A stretch of 64,000 bases of DNA. Origin: Cupriavidus pampae (GTDB lineage: Bacteria > Pseudomonadota > Gammaproteobacteria > Burkholderiales > Burkholderiaceae). Under the pieces are notes generated by a model. That model did no database searches. It was not told the origin of the DNA and saw only the letters and a program-made list of their open reading frames with translations. The position numbers and the translations under genes were made by a program. How positions within the stretch are numbered: position 1 is the stretch's first letter; each line of letters starts with the position of its first letter. The DNA is taken from assembly GCF_914271485.1 (NCBI RefSeq), contig NZ_CAJZAG010000014.1:110912-174911 (forward strand), read 5' to 3'. This document shows, piece by piece, positions 50,525 to 58,714 of the stretch.

Positions 50525-52066
50525 ATGAATGGGGCCGAGAGCCTCGTCAAGACCTTGCTCGCGAGCGGCGTCGACACCTGTTTTGCCAATCCGGGCACGA
50601 GCGAGATGCATTTCGTCGCGGCCCTTGATCGCATTCCCGGCATGCACTGCGTGCTCGGCCTGTTTGAAGGGGTGGTGACCGGCGCCGCCGATGGGTATGC
50701 GCGCATGGCCGGCAAGCCCGCCGCCACACTGCTTCATTGCGGCCCGGGCCTCGCCAACGGTCTGGCCAATCTTCATAACGCGCGTCGCGCGCAGACCCCG
50801 ATCGTCAATATCATCGGCGACCAGGCGACCTATCACCGTCCGTTCGACGCGCCGCTCACGGCCGATACCGAGGGCTGGGCGCGTCCCGTTTCCGTCTGGA
50901 CCCGTACCGCGACCACGGCCGCGACCGTCGGCGCCGATGCGGCTGCCGCTGTGCAGGCCGCCATGGGCGCGCCCGGTGGCGTGGCCAGCCTGATCCTGCC
51001 GTCCGATGTGTGTTGGGACGAAGGCGGACAAGTTGCGGCGCCGTTGCCCGCCTTGCCCGTGCCTCAGGTATCACCCGATGCCATCCAGCACGCCGCGCGT
51101 GTGCTGCGCAGTGGCGAGCCGACGCTGATCGTGCTGGCCGGCAGCGCGTTGCTGGAAGGCGCGCTGACCAACGCGCATCGCATTGCCGCCGCCACCGATG
51201 CGCGGCTGATCACGCCGATGTCCAATGCGCGCGTCACGCGCGGCCGCGGCCGTCTCGCGGTCGATCGCATTCCGTATTCGGGCGATATCGCGCGCGGCAA
51301 GCTTGCGGGCATTCGCCATGTGGTGCTCGTGGGGGCGCCGCCGCCCGTGACATTCTTCGCGTACCCGGGCAAGTCACCGCGTCCCTATCCGGAGGATGCG
51401 ACGATCCATGTGCTCGCACGTCCGGAGCAGGATCTTGGCGATGCGCTCGCGCGGTTGGCCGATGAAGTCGGCGCGCGTGGGGCCGAACTGCCCGCGACGG
51501 CATCGCTGACGCTGACGCCCGCTTCGGGGGCGATCACGTCCGAAGCCGTGGCCCAGTCGCTGTCGGCGCTGCTGCCCGAACAAGCCGTGGTGGTCGAGGA
51601 AAGCGTGAGCTTTGGCCGCGCGTTCTATCCGGGCACGGTCCACGCCGCGCCGCACGACTGGCTGCAATTGACCGGTGGCGCGATCGGCGAAGGGCTGCCG
51701 CTCGCGACGGGCGCCGCCATTGCCGCGCCGGGCCGCCGCGTGGTGTCGCTGCAGGCCGATGGTTCGGGCATGTACACGCTGCAATCGCTGTGGACCATGG
51801 CGCGCGAGAAGCTCGATGTGACGATCGTGCTGCTGGCCAACCGCAAATACGCGATCCTGCTCGGCGAGCTGGCTGGTGTGGGTGCCAACCCCGGCAAGAC
51901 CGCGCTCGACATGCTCGATATCGGCAACCCCGATCTCGACTGGGTCAAGCTGGCCAATGGCATGGGCGTGGAGGGCGCACGCGCGACGGACATGGACACG
52001 TTCAACGACCTGTTCCGCATGGCCAATCAGCGCAAGGGCCCGTTCCTGATCGAACTCGTGATCTGA
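50525..52066 (+). CDS. TPP-dependent enzyme, acetolactate-synthase-large-subunit-like
   Basis: 513 residues from the chosen ATG. Pyrimidine-binding domain: FANPGTSEMHFVAAL and GLFEGVVTGAADGYARMAGKPA with the catalytic Glu. Central domain. TPP-pyrophosphate domain: LQADGSGMYTLQSLWTMAREKLDVTIVLLANRKYAIL (GDG-N motif as ADG-N). This subfamily, annotated acetolactate synthase large subunit-like (IlvB-type), usually begins MNGAESLV as here; an in-frame ATG at 50459 would add 22 residues. No regulatory subunit is adjacent, so a role in branched-chain synthesis is unlikely. Confidence 0.88.
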   Translation: MNGAESLVKTLLASGVDTCFANPGTSEMHFVAALDRIPGMHCVLGLFEGVVTGAADGYARMAGKPAATLLHCGPGLANGLANLHNARRAQTPIVNIIGDQATYHRPFDAPLTADTEGWARPVSVWTRTATTAATVGADAAAAVQAAMGAPGGVASLILPSDVCWDEGGQVAAPLPALPVPQVSPDAIQHAARVLRSGEPTLIVLAGSALLEGALTNAHRIAAATDARLITPMSNARVTRGRGRLAVDRIPYSGDIARGKLAGIRHVVLVGAPPPVTFFAYPGKSPRPYPEDATIHVLARPEQDLGDALARLADEVGARGAELPATASLTLTPASGAITSEAVAQSLSALLPEQAVVVEESVSFGRAFYPGTVHAAPHDWLQLTGGAIGEGLPLATGAAIAAPGRRVVSLQADGSGMYTLQSLWTMAREKLDVTIVLLANRKYAILLGELAGVGANPGKTALDMLDIGNPDLDWVKLANGMGVEGARATDMDTFNDLFRMANQRKGPFLIELVI

Positions 52067-52099
52067 TGATCTGGTGATCTGTTAGCAAAGGAGGCGCGC

Positions 52100-52342
52100 A
52101 TGCTCCAACTTCGGCCCGGCTGCGAATGCTGCGACAAGGATTTGCCCCCTGACAGCGCCGATGCGCGCATCTGCTCGTTCGAATGCACGTTCTGCGTGGA
52201 CTGCGCGACGAACAAGCTCGCCGGTCGCTGCCCGAACTGCGGCGGCGAGCTCGTGGCGCGGCCACGACGGCCGGCGGAAAAACTGGCTCGGTCGCCCGCG
52301 TCGACCGAGCGCGTTTTCAAGCCAGCGGGGTGTGGCGGGTAA
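52100..52342 (+). CDS. DUF1272 small zinc-ribbon-like protein
   Basis: 80 residues. Cysteine pairs in CECCDKDLP, CSFECTFCVDCA and CPNCGGELV are the DUF1272 pattern, likely binding zinc. AAAGGAGG precedes the ATG. It lies 33 bases after the TPP enzyme and is probably in the same transcript. The function is unknown. Confidence 0.9.
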   Translation: MLQLRPGCECCDKDLPPDSADARICSFECTFCVDCATNKLAGRCPNCGGELVARPRRPAEKLARSPASTERVFKPAGCGG

Positions 52343-52369
52343 GAGCGCCCCTTCCCGCCGCTTGCCTCG

Positions 52370-53254
52370 CTACCCCAGCGTCGCCCATCCCTGCATGGCC
52401 TGACCACCGGCGTCATCGCCGGTCCACAGCAACACGCGTCCCGGCGTCTCCGGATCGGGCGTGGCACCGACGGTGACCGTGTCGATATGGAACAGCGGAG
52501 CCAGCCCGCGAAAGCCGAAGGTCTTCACGCGTGCATCGGGCTGTTCGTGACGCAGCAGTTCGAGCATCAACGTGGCCTGCAACGGGCCATGCACGATCAG
52601 TCCCGGATAACCCTCCACATCGCGTACGTACTCGAGGTCGTAGTGAATCCGGTGGCCGTTGAACGTCAGCGCGGAATAGCGGAACAGCAGCACCGGGTCC
52701 GCATGCACCGTGCGTTGCCAGTGCGCGCGTTGCGCCAGGCGCGGCCGCGGTGGCATCGGCAGGCCGGGCTCGGCCGCAGCACGGTAGACGATGTCGTGAC
52801 GCTCGTCGATTGCGGTCTTGCCGTTGACGGTCAGCGCGTGATCGACCGTCACGAAATACAACTCGCCCGTCCGCCCGCTCTTGTGCGTGACATCACGAAT
52901 TGTTGACGTGCGCGTGACGGTATCGCCGACGCGCAACGGCGTGTGAAACGCGATCTCGCTGCCCGCCCACATGCGGCGAGGCAGCGGCACCGGCGGCAGA
53001 AAGCCGCCCAGCCGCGTATGGCCGTCCGGGCCGAGCGTTGACTGCGGCGCGCGCGGCAGGAAATAGAGCCAGTGCCACAGCGGTGGCAGCGGTCCCGCAG
53101 CCAATGCCTCGCCATCGAGGTCGAACGCGGCGGCCAGCGAAAGCACTGGCTCGGGCGCAAGCGTCTCGGTGCGCGACTCGCTGCGGCCAATCCATTCGCG
53201 CAGGTGGGATAGGGGGGACAGGGGGGACAGGGTCTTGTCGTCAGTCATGGTCAT
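52370..53254 (-). CDS. MaoC-type / FAS1-like dehydratase (hydratase on CoA esters)
   Basis: 294 residues. A double hot-dog layout: the N-terminal half includes LPPLWHWLYFLPRAPQSTLGPDGHTRLGGFLPPVPLPRRMWAGSEI, the signature of the mesaconyl-C4-CoA hydratase/HTD2 branch. The C-terminal half has LFRYSALTFNGHRIHYDLEYVRDVEGYPGLIVHGPLQATLM, the MaoC hydratase-2 motif. It would hydrate an unsaturated acyl-CoA. It starts 13 bases after the MmgE/PrpD stop, so it is third in the ACAD - MmgE/PrpD - MaoC operon. Codons 7-15 (TLSPLSPLS) are encoded by G-tract repeats. Confidence 0.87.
   Translation of the reverse strand: MTMTDDKTLSPLSPLSHLREWIGRSESRTETLAPEPVLSLAAAFDLDGEALAAGPLPPLWHWLYFLPRAPQSTLGPDGHTRLGGFLPPVPLPRRMWAGSEIAFHTPLRVGDTVTRTSTIRDVTHKSGRTGELYFVTVDHALTVNGKTAIDERHDIVYRAAAEPGLPMPPRPRLAQRAHWQRTVHADPVLLFRYSALTFNGHRIHYDLEYVRDVEGYPGLIVHGPLQATLMLELLRHEQPDARVKTFGFRGLAPLFHIDTVTVGATPDPETPGRVLLWTGDDAGGQAMQGWATLG
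53209..53232 (-). repeat. G-tract tandem repeat at the 5' end of the MaoC-type gene
   Basis: Two perfect copies of a 9-base ggggggaca unit plus partial copies give two six-G runs within the first 20 codons. These could slip during replication. Confidence 0.6.
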
Positions 53255-53266
53255 GATTGAAAAATA

Positions 53267-54652
53267 TCAGCGCGCGGGGGGCAGCCAGTCGCGAACGTTG
53301 GCCTCGCTATCCAGGCGCCATGTGCGCGCGATGATCGCGCGCATCTCGGCCTCGCTCGCTCCGTGACGGAACGCGCCGAGCTGAATCGCCTTGGCCTCGA
53401 GCTCCGGTCGCGACAGCGTGTTATCTGGGTCGCCCTTGGGCACGTCCACGCGCGCCTCGAGCGTGCGGCCATCGGTCGTGCGCACGGTCACGCGACCGAT
53501 CCACTGGCGCGGATATGCCGCGTTGATCTCCTCGTCGAGCACCATCTCCACCTTGTCGCGGAACGATGCCACGCGCGCGTCCTGCAGGGCCTGCGTCTCG
53601 AACTCGCCGAGGCCGGCATGCGCATGCACGGCCACGAGTCCCAGCACCGTGCCCATCGAGAACTTGGCCTGATGGATCGTGGTGGGATTGACCACCGGAC
53701 CCAGCACGTCGATCGCGCCCTGATGCACGTGCGCGGTCACGCCCGCGATCTGCTCGGCGGTAATGCCGTCGCGGCGTACCAGCGCGGCCAGCGCATCGGC
53801 GGCCGGATGGGTATGACGGCACGATGCAAAATATTTGAACGAGGTCTCGGCCGTGGCCCAGCGCGTGCCGAGTCCGTCGGTCAGCGCCGCTGGGTTGGCG
53901 TCGCTCGACATGCCGGCCGCGAGACCCTGCGCGCCTTCCAGAATACGCTTGGCGCCCGTGAAACCCGCGCGCGCGAGCCACGCGGATTGCAGGCCGTCGG
54001 CGGCGGCCTTGGCCGTATGTAATTGCTTGGAGTCGGCCGCGTCGCGCAGGAACTCCCATAACCCCGCCGCCTGGGTACCCGCGGTACCGAGCGCCTGGTT
54101 GATGCCTTCGGCATCGAGCCCGAACAGCTTTGCGACCGCGGCGGCGGCGGCGAGCGTGCCGACGGTGCCGGTGGTGTGGAACACCCGGTAGTGCGAGCGC
54201 CCCATGAATTCTCCGATGCGAATGCCGGCCTCGTAGCCCGCGATCGAGGCGAGCAGCACATCCGCGCCACTGCGGCCCTCGGCCTGCGCGGCCGCGAGCA
54301 CTGCGGGAAACACCACCGCGGCCGGATGCAGCACTGAGCCGTTGTGCACATCGTCCTGTTCGACCACGTGAGACGAGGCGCCATTGATCAGCGCGGCGAA
54401 GTACGGCGAGGTGCGGCGACGGTCGACGAGGACTTCGGCATCACCGGTCGACGGTCCCATCGCGCCCGCGAACTCCTGCAGCCGGCGGATGGCGGGTGCG
54501 TCCTTGCCTGCAATGGCCGACGCGATCCAGTCGAGATACAGGTCCTTGGTGCGATCGAGCACGGGCGTCGGCACATCGGACAGCTTCAGGTTCGCCAGGA
54601 ATTCGCAGAGCTGGCGCGTGGGGTAGGTGGCCTCGCTGGAGGACAGGGTCAT
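53267..54652 (-). CDS. MmgE/PrpD family protein
   Basis: 461 residues with the family layout: LDRTKDLYLDWIASAIAGKDAPA, DDVHNGSVLHPAAVVFPAVLAAAQAEG, GYEAGIRIGEF, HTTGTVGTLAAAAAVAKLFGLD, TAKAAADGLQSAWLARAGFTG and YFASCRHTHPAADAL. Relatives include 2-methylcitrate dehydratase, cis-aconitate decarboxylase-like enzymes and iminodisuccinate epimerase; the substrate is therefore uncertain, probably a di- or tricarboxylate. It lies between the acyl-CoA dehydrogenase (12-base gap) and the MaoC-type gene, all co-oriented. Confidence 0.9.
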   Translation of the reverse strand: MTLSSSEATYPTRQLCEFLANLKLSDVPTPVLDRTKDLYLDWIASAIAGKDAPAIRRLQEFAGAMGPSTGDAEVLVDRRRTSPYFAALINGASSHVVEQDDVHNGSVLHPAAVVFPAVLAAAQAEGRSGADVLLASIAGYEAGIRIGEFMGRSHYRVFHTTGTVGTLAAAAAVAKLFGLDAEGINQALGTAGTQAAGLWEFLRDAADSKQLHTAKAAADGLQSAWLARAGFTGAKRILEGAQGLAAGMSSDANPAALTDGLGTRWATAETSFKYFASCRHTHPAADALAALVRRDGITAEQIAGVTAHVHQGAIDVLGPVVNPTTIHQAKFSMGTVLGLVAVHAHAGLGEFETQALQDARVASFRDKVEMVLDEEINAAYPRQWIGRVTVRTTDGRTLEARVDVPKGDPDNTLSRPELEAKAIQLGAFRHGASEAEMRAIIARTWRLDSEANVRDWLPPAR

Positions 54653-54664
54653 GGCGGTATCTCC

Positions 54665-55879
54665 TCAGAACGAGCGCGGCAGCTCGAGCACGTGTTCGGC
54701 CACGTAGGACAGGATCAGGTTGGTCGAGATCGGCGCCACCTGATACAGGCGCGTCTCGCGGAACTTGCGTTCGATGTCGTATTCGGCGGCAAAGCCGAAG
54801 CCTCCGTGCGTCTGCAGGCAGACGTTGGCCGCTTCCCACGACGCGTCGGCGGCGAGCAGCTTGGCCATGTTGGCTTCCTTGCCGCATGCCTTGCCGGCGT
54901 CGAATAGCTGCGCGGCGCGATAACGCATCAGGCTCGCCGCCTCGACATTGACGAACGAGCGGGCGATCGGGAACTGCACGCCCTGGTTCTGGCCGATGGG
55001 CCGGTCGAACACGATGCGTTCGCGCGCATAGCTGCTGGCACGCTCGACGAACCAGTAGCCGTCGCCAATGCATTCGGCCGCAATCAGGATGCGCTCGGCA
55101 TTGAGGCCGTCGAGGATGTACTTGAGGCCGCGGCCTTCCTCGCCAATCAGGTTCTCGGCCGGAATTTCCAGGTTGTCGAAGAACAGTTCGTTGGTCTCAT
55201 GATTGACCATATTGCGGATCGGCTGAACGGTCAGGCCGTTGCCGATCGCATCGCGCAGGTCCACCACGAACACGGACAGCCCTTCGGACTTGCGCTTGAC
55301 CTGATCGAGTGGCGTGGTGCGCGCGAGCAGCAGCATCAGGTCCGAATGCTGGACCCGCGAGATCCATACCTTCTGTCCGTTGACGACGTAGCGGTCGCCC
55401 TTGCGCACCGCGGTGGTCTTGAGCTTGGTGGTGTCGGTGCCGGTGGTCGGCTCGGTCACGGCCATCGACTGCATGCGCAGCTCGCCCGAGGCGATGCCCG
55501 GCAGCCAGCGCGCCTTCTGCTCTTCGGAGCCGTGGCGCAGCAGGCAGCCCATCACGTACATCTGGCCATGGCAGGCGCCCGAGTTACCGCCGGTGCGGTT
55601 GATCTCTTCCATGATCACCGAAGCCGCCGTGAGCGGCAGGCCGGAGCCGCCGTAGCTTTCCGGGATCAGCGCGGACAGCCAGCCGGCCTGGGTCAGGGCC
55701 TGCACGAATTCTTCGGGAAACGCACTGTGTTCCTCGACGCGCTGCCAGTAGGCGGAGTCGAACCCCTTGCAGAGGTCGCGCACGGCTTCGCGGATTTCCG
55801 GGTAGATCTGGTCTTGGTCCTGTTCGGCGAGCATGTCGATGTAATCGGTGAAGTGATGGGTGGAAAAGCGTGTGGCCAT
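54665..55879 (-). CDS. acyl-CoA dehydrogenase
   Basis: 404 residues. Domains: N-terminal helical; central beta with QSMAVTEPTTGTDTTKLKT (FAD and substrate contacts) and VNGQKVWISRVQHSDLMLLLART; C-terminal helical with RIVFDRPIGQNQGVQFPIA and AANVCLQTHGGFGFAAEYDIERKFRE. A flavoenzyme oxidising an acyl-CoA to the enoyl-CoA. The ATG at 55879 matches the family N-terminus; a long upstream extension is spurious. First gene of the catabolic operon with MmgE/PrpD and MaoC genes, divergent from the Bug receptor gene. Confidence 0.93.
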   Translation of the reverse strand: MATRFSTHHFTDYIDMLAEQDQDQIYPEIREAVRDLCKGFDSAYWQRVEEHSAFPEEFVQALTQAGWLSALIPESYGGSGLPLTAASVIMEEINRTGGNSGACHGQMYVMGCLLRHGSEEQKARWLPGIASGELRMQSMAVTEPTTGTDTTKLKTTAVRKGDRYVVNGQKVWISRVQHSDLMLLLARTTPLDQVKRKSEGLSVFVVDLRDAIGNGLTVQPIRNMVNHETNELFFDNLEIPAENLIGEEGRGLKYILDGLNAERILIAAECIGDGYWFVERASSYARERIVFDRPIGQNQGVQFPIARSFVNVEAASLMRYRAAQLFDAGKACGKEANMAKLLAADASWEAANVCLQTHGGFGFAAEYDIERKFRETRLYQVAPISTNLILSYVAEHVLELPRSF

Positions 55880-56099
55880 TATTCCGGAGCCCTGCCGCGA
55901 CGGACATTCGCATTTGCCAAAGCACGACTTAGCGAGGCGCTTAGGGAGACCCCGTATGGAGCCCACCCGAGGGGGCCACCCCGGGGACAACCCTAGGTTT
56001 CCACGGCGGCGTGTGCACCCTTCGGCAAATCGGAATTGCGCGTCTCCGCGAATCCTTTCACGCTCGCTCGCTAAGCGATAACAACCATTAGGAGACTTT

Positions 56100-57104
56100 A
56101 TGACCGAACCGCGCGCCGCCGTCGCCACCGCCATCACTACCTTCGCGCTCGTTGGTGCCACGGCTCTCGCCGTGCCCGGCACGAGCCATGCCGCCGACCC
56201 ATACCCGTCGCGGCCGATCGCGATGGTGGTGCCGTTTGCGGCGGGTGGTCCTACCGACGTCGTGGCGCGCTCGGTCGCCGCCGCCATGTCGAAGTCTCTG
56301 GGGCAGAGTGTCGTGGTGGAAAACCGGCTAGGTGCCGGTGGTACGGTGTCGGCCGCATATGTGGCCAAGGCCGCGCCCGATGGCTACACCATCCTGATCC
56401 ACCATAACGGCATGGCCACCGCGCCGGCGTTGTACTCCAAGCTGCCGTACAAGCCGCTGACGGATTTCTCGTTTGTCGGCCAGGTGGCGGACGTGCCGAT
56501 GACGCTGCTGGGCCGGCATGACCTGCCCGCCAACACGTTGCCGGAGCTGGTCAGCTACATCCAGAAGAACCAGAGCAAGGTGAATCTCGCCAACGCGGGT
56601 CTGGGCGCGGTATCGCAGCTGTGCGGCATGCTGTTCCAGAAAGCGATCGGCGTGGACCTGCAGACCATCCCCTATCAGGGCACCGCGCCGGCGATGACCG
56701 CGCTGCTGGGCGGGCAGGTGGATGTGCTGTGCGATCAGACCACGCAGACGCTGCCGCACATCAAGGCGGAGAAGGTGAAGCTGTACGGCGTGACCACCGC
56801 CGCGCGCATCGCCGCGCTGCCCAACACGCCGACGTTGCGTGAAGGTGGCCTCAAGGACTTCGAGGTCAAGGTTTGGCACGGCATCTATGCGCCGAAGGGC
56901 ACGCCGCCCGCGGTCATCGACAAGCTCGACGGCGCGCTCAAGGCCGCGCTGAAAGACCCCGCCGTGGTTGCGCGCATGCAGGACCTGGGCGCGGTGATCG
57001 TGCCCGAGGACAAGCAGACCCCCGAGGGTTTGCGCACGTGGCTGGCGTCGGAGATCGACAAATGGTCGCCGATCATCAAGGCCGCTGGGGTCAAGGCGGA
57101 CTGA
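56100..57104 (+). CDS. Bug family tripartite tricarboxylate transporter substrate-binding protein
   Basis: 334 residues. Signal peptide (AITTFALVGATALAVPGTSHA), then YPSRPIAMVVPFAAGGPTDVVARSVAAAMSKSLGQSVVVENRLGAGGTVSAAYVAKAAPDGYTIL, the standard Bug N-terminus, with LGGQVDVLCD and the C-terminal WSPIIKAAGVK. It binds a carboxylate ligand in the periplasm. TctA/TctB membrane components are not in the window. It is divergent from the acyl-CoA dehydrogenase operon, so it may bind that pathway's acid substrate. An AGGAG precedes the ATG. Confidence 0.95.
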   Translation: MTEPRAAVATAITTFALVGATALAVPGTSHAADPYPSRPIAMVVPFAAGGPTDVVARSVAAAMSKSLGQSVVVENRLGAGGTVSAAYVAKAAPDGYTILIHHNGMATAPALYSKLPYKPLTDFSFVGQVADVPMTLLGRHDLPANTLPELVSYIQKNQSKVNLANAGLGAVSQLCGMLFQKAIGVDLQTIPYQGTAPAMTALLGGQVDVLCDQTTQTLPHIKAEKVKLYGVTTAARIAALPNTPTLREGGLKDFEVKVWHGIYAPKGTPPAVIDKLDGALKAALKDPAVVARMQDLGAVIVPEDKQTPEGLRTWLASEIDKWSPIIKAAGVKAD

Positions 57105-57122
57105 GGGTCCGCACTGCCCGGT

Positions 57123-57162
57123 GTTCCCCTCTCCCTCAAGGGCCCTCAAGGGGGAGGGGAAC
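57123..57162. terminator. putative terminator between the Bug gene and convergent LysR gene
   Basis: A GC-rich inverted repeat (TTCCCCTC.CCCT / AGGG.GAGGGGAA, about 12 bp with one mismatch) contains the direct repeat CCCTCAAGGG twice in its centre. No long T tract follows, so function as a bidirectional terminator is tentative. Confidence 0.45.
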
Positions 57163-57178
57163 GATCCAGGCCGCAGAT

Positions 57179-58081
57179 TCACACCGGCTCGCGGGCCGCT
57201 TCCACCAGATATTTCACCAGCGTCTCCGCAAATTGCGGCAGCTCACGGCCCGGACGGCGGCACAGGCGCAGTTCGCGCCGCGCCCAGGCATCCTCGAGCT
57301 GGATGAACCGCAGTACCTTGCGGCTCGCATAACGGCGCGCGCAACTGTTGGGCACGATCGCGATGCCCGCCCCCGCCTCTACCATGCGGCACACCGCGTC
57401 GAAGCTCCCCACCTGGATGCGCAGGCTGATGCGCTTGCCCATGCCGCTTGCGATGCGATCCAGAAAGCTCTGGATCGCCGAGGACTGATTGAGCCCCACG
57501 AAGCGGCAGGTGTCGAGCAGATCGACGAAGTGCAGCCGCTTGAACGCCGGCAACGGGTGATTGACGGGCGCGATCACGATCAGTTCATCATTGCAAAGCT
57601 GCATCGCATCGAGGTCCGCGGTGGCTACCTCGCCGGCGACGATGCCGAGGTCCGCCGCGCCGGCGCTCACCGCCGACACGATCTCCGCCGACAGGTGTTC
57701 TTCGAGTTCGATATCCACATCGGGGTTTTCCGATAGAAAGCGCGACAACGCCGTGGCGAGGAACGAATTGGTCGCGGTGGTATTGGCCAGCAGCCGCACG
57801 CGCCCCTTCACGCCTTTGGCATAGGGCCTCAGGTCCGAGTGCAGGCATTCAAGTTGTCTGAACACCTCGCGCGCGTGGCGCAACAGTTCATCGCCCGCGG
57901 GCGTCAGCCTCACGCCCTTGACCTGGCGGATCAGCAACTGCGTCTGAAAGCTTTCCTCGAGTTGTTTGATACGGGTGCTCGCGGCGGGCAGCGAGAGAAA
58001 GCTGCGCTCGGCCGCGCGCGTGAGGTTTTCGGTCTCGCCAACGTTCAGAAATAGCCGCAGGTCAGTCAGGTCGTAATGCAT
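57179..58081 (-). CDS. LysR family transcriptional regulator
   Basis: 300 residues. HTH: MHYDLTDLRLFLNVGETENLTRAAERSFLSLPAASTRIKQLEESFQTQLLIRQVKGVRLTPAGDELLRHAREV. The effector domain includes GRVRLLANTTATNSFLATALSRFLSENPDVDIELEEHLS and GAADLGIVAG. It is convergent with the Bug receptor and is the likely regulator of the neighbouring catabolic genes. The ATG at 58081 follows the family pattern; an in-frame start at 58156 is less likely. Confidence 0.92.
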   Translation of the reverse strand: MHYDLTDLRLFLNVGETENLTRAAERSFLSLPAASTRIKQLEESFQTQLLIRQVKGVRLTPAGDELLRHAREVFRQLECLHSDLRPYAKGVKGRVRLLANTTATNSFLATALSRFLSENPDVDIELEEHLSAEIVSAVSAGAADLGIVAGEVATADLDAMQLCNDELIVIAPVNHPLPAFKRLHFVDLLDTCRFVGLNQSSAIQSFLDRIASGMGKRISLRIQVGSFDAVCRMVEAGAGIAIVPNSCARRYASRKVLRFIQLEDAWARRELRLCRRPGRELPQFAETLVKYLVEAAREPV

Positions 58082-58714
58082 GGTGGATATCGATATGTCC
58101 CGAGTGTCGATTGTTGCGGTGCACACCCTCGTGGCACGCAATCTGCTCGATGGCATGCGTGATTGTGCCGCAGGTCATCTACGCACCCGCACGGTGCGCG
58201 ATGCATCGTGCAAATAAGCAAACAGCGACGTCACGCACAAGGATCAACCATTCGCTTGAGATCGATCAACCAGATGGTGCGTATGGGTGTAGGTAAATGG
58301 CTGACAAACGCTGTAGGTAGGGAACGTTTTTCACGCAGGCGTTACAAACCGTTAGCCTTCCCGGATATGCATGTTGTACCGGAAAGGTGTAAGGTGTGTC
58401 ACAAGCATGGTCGATGGCCCGTCGCGTGCGAGTCAGGATCGTGAGTGTCAGGTTCCTTCGATGTTTATGACATCGTTGAGCACCGTTCGACATCGATGGA
58501 TGCAGCGTGATTGGAACGTAAGTAAGGCAACGTTTCCTCATGATGCATGCGTCAACTCCGATCTCAACTCTGCCGTTATTGACTATGATGAAGTAAAGAC
58601 TTCGCAACATGGCAAGTCCGTCAAGCCGGGGTGATGGAGTCAGCGTTGCCGCGAGGTCACTGGGAAGTAGAACAGCCTTCGCCTCGGACGTGGGGACTCT
58701 GACGGGAGTGAGGT
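58082..58714. other. long non-coding region before prkA
   Basis: About 630 bases, distinctly AT-richer than its surroundings, with no convincing ORF. It probably holds the LysR promoter on its left and the prkA operon promoter and leader on its right. A CTATGAT element near 58583, similar to stress-sigma -10 boxes, is the only candidate seen, and it is weak. Confidence 0.4.

Noticed and set aside
58371..58634. 87-codon frame in the region before prkA
   Set aside because: No ribosome site, irregular codon use and no protein-like pattern.
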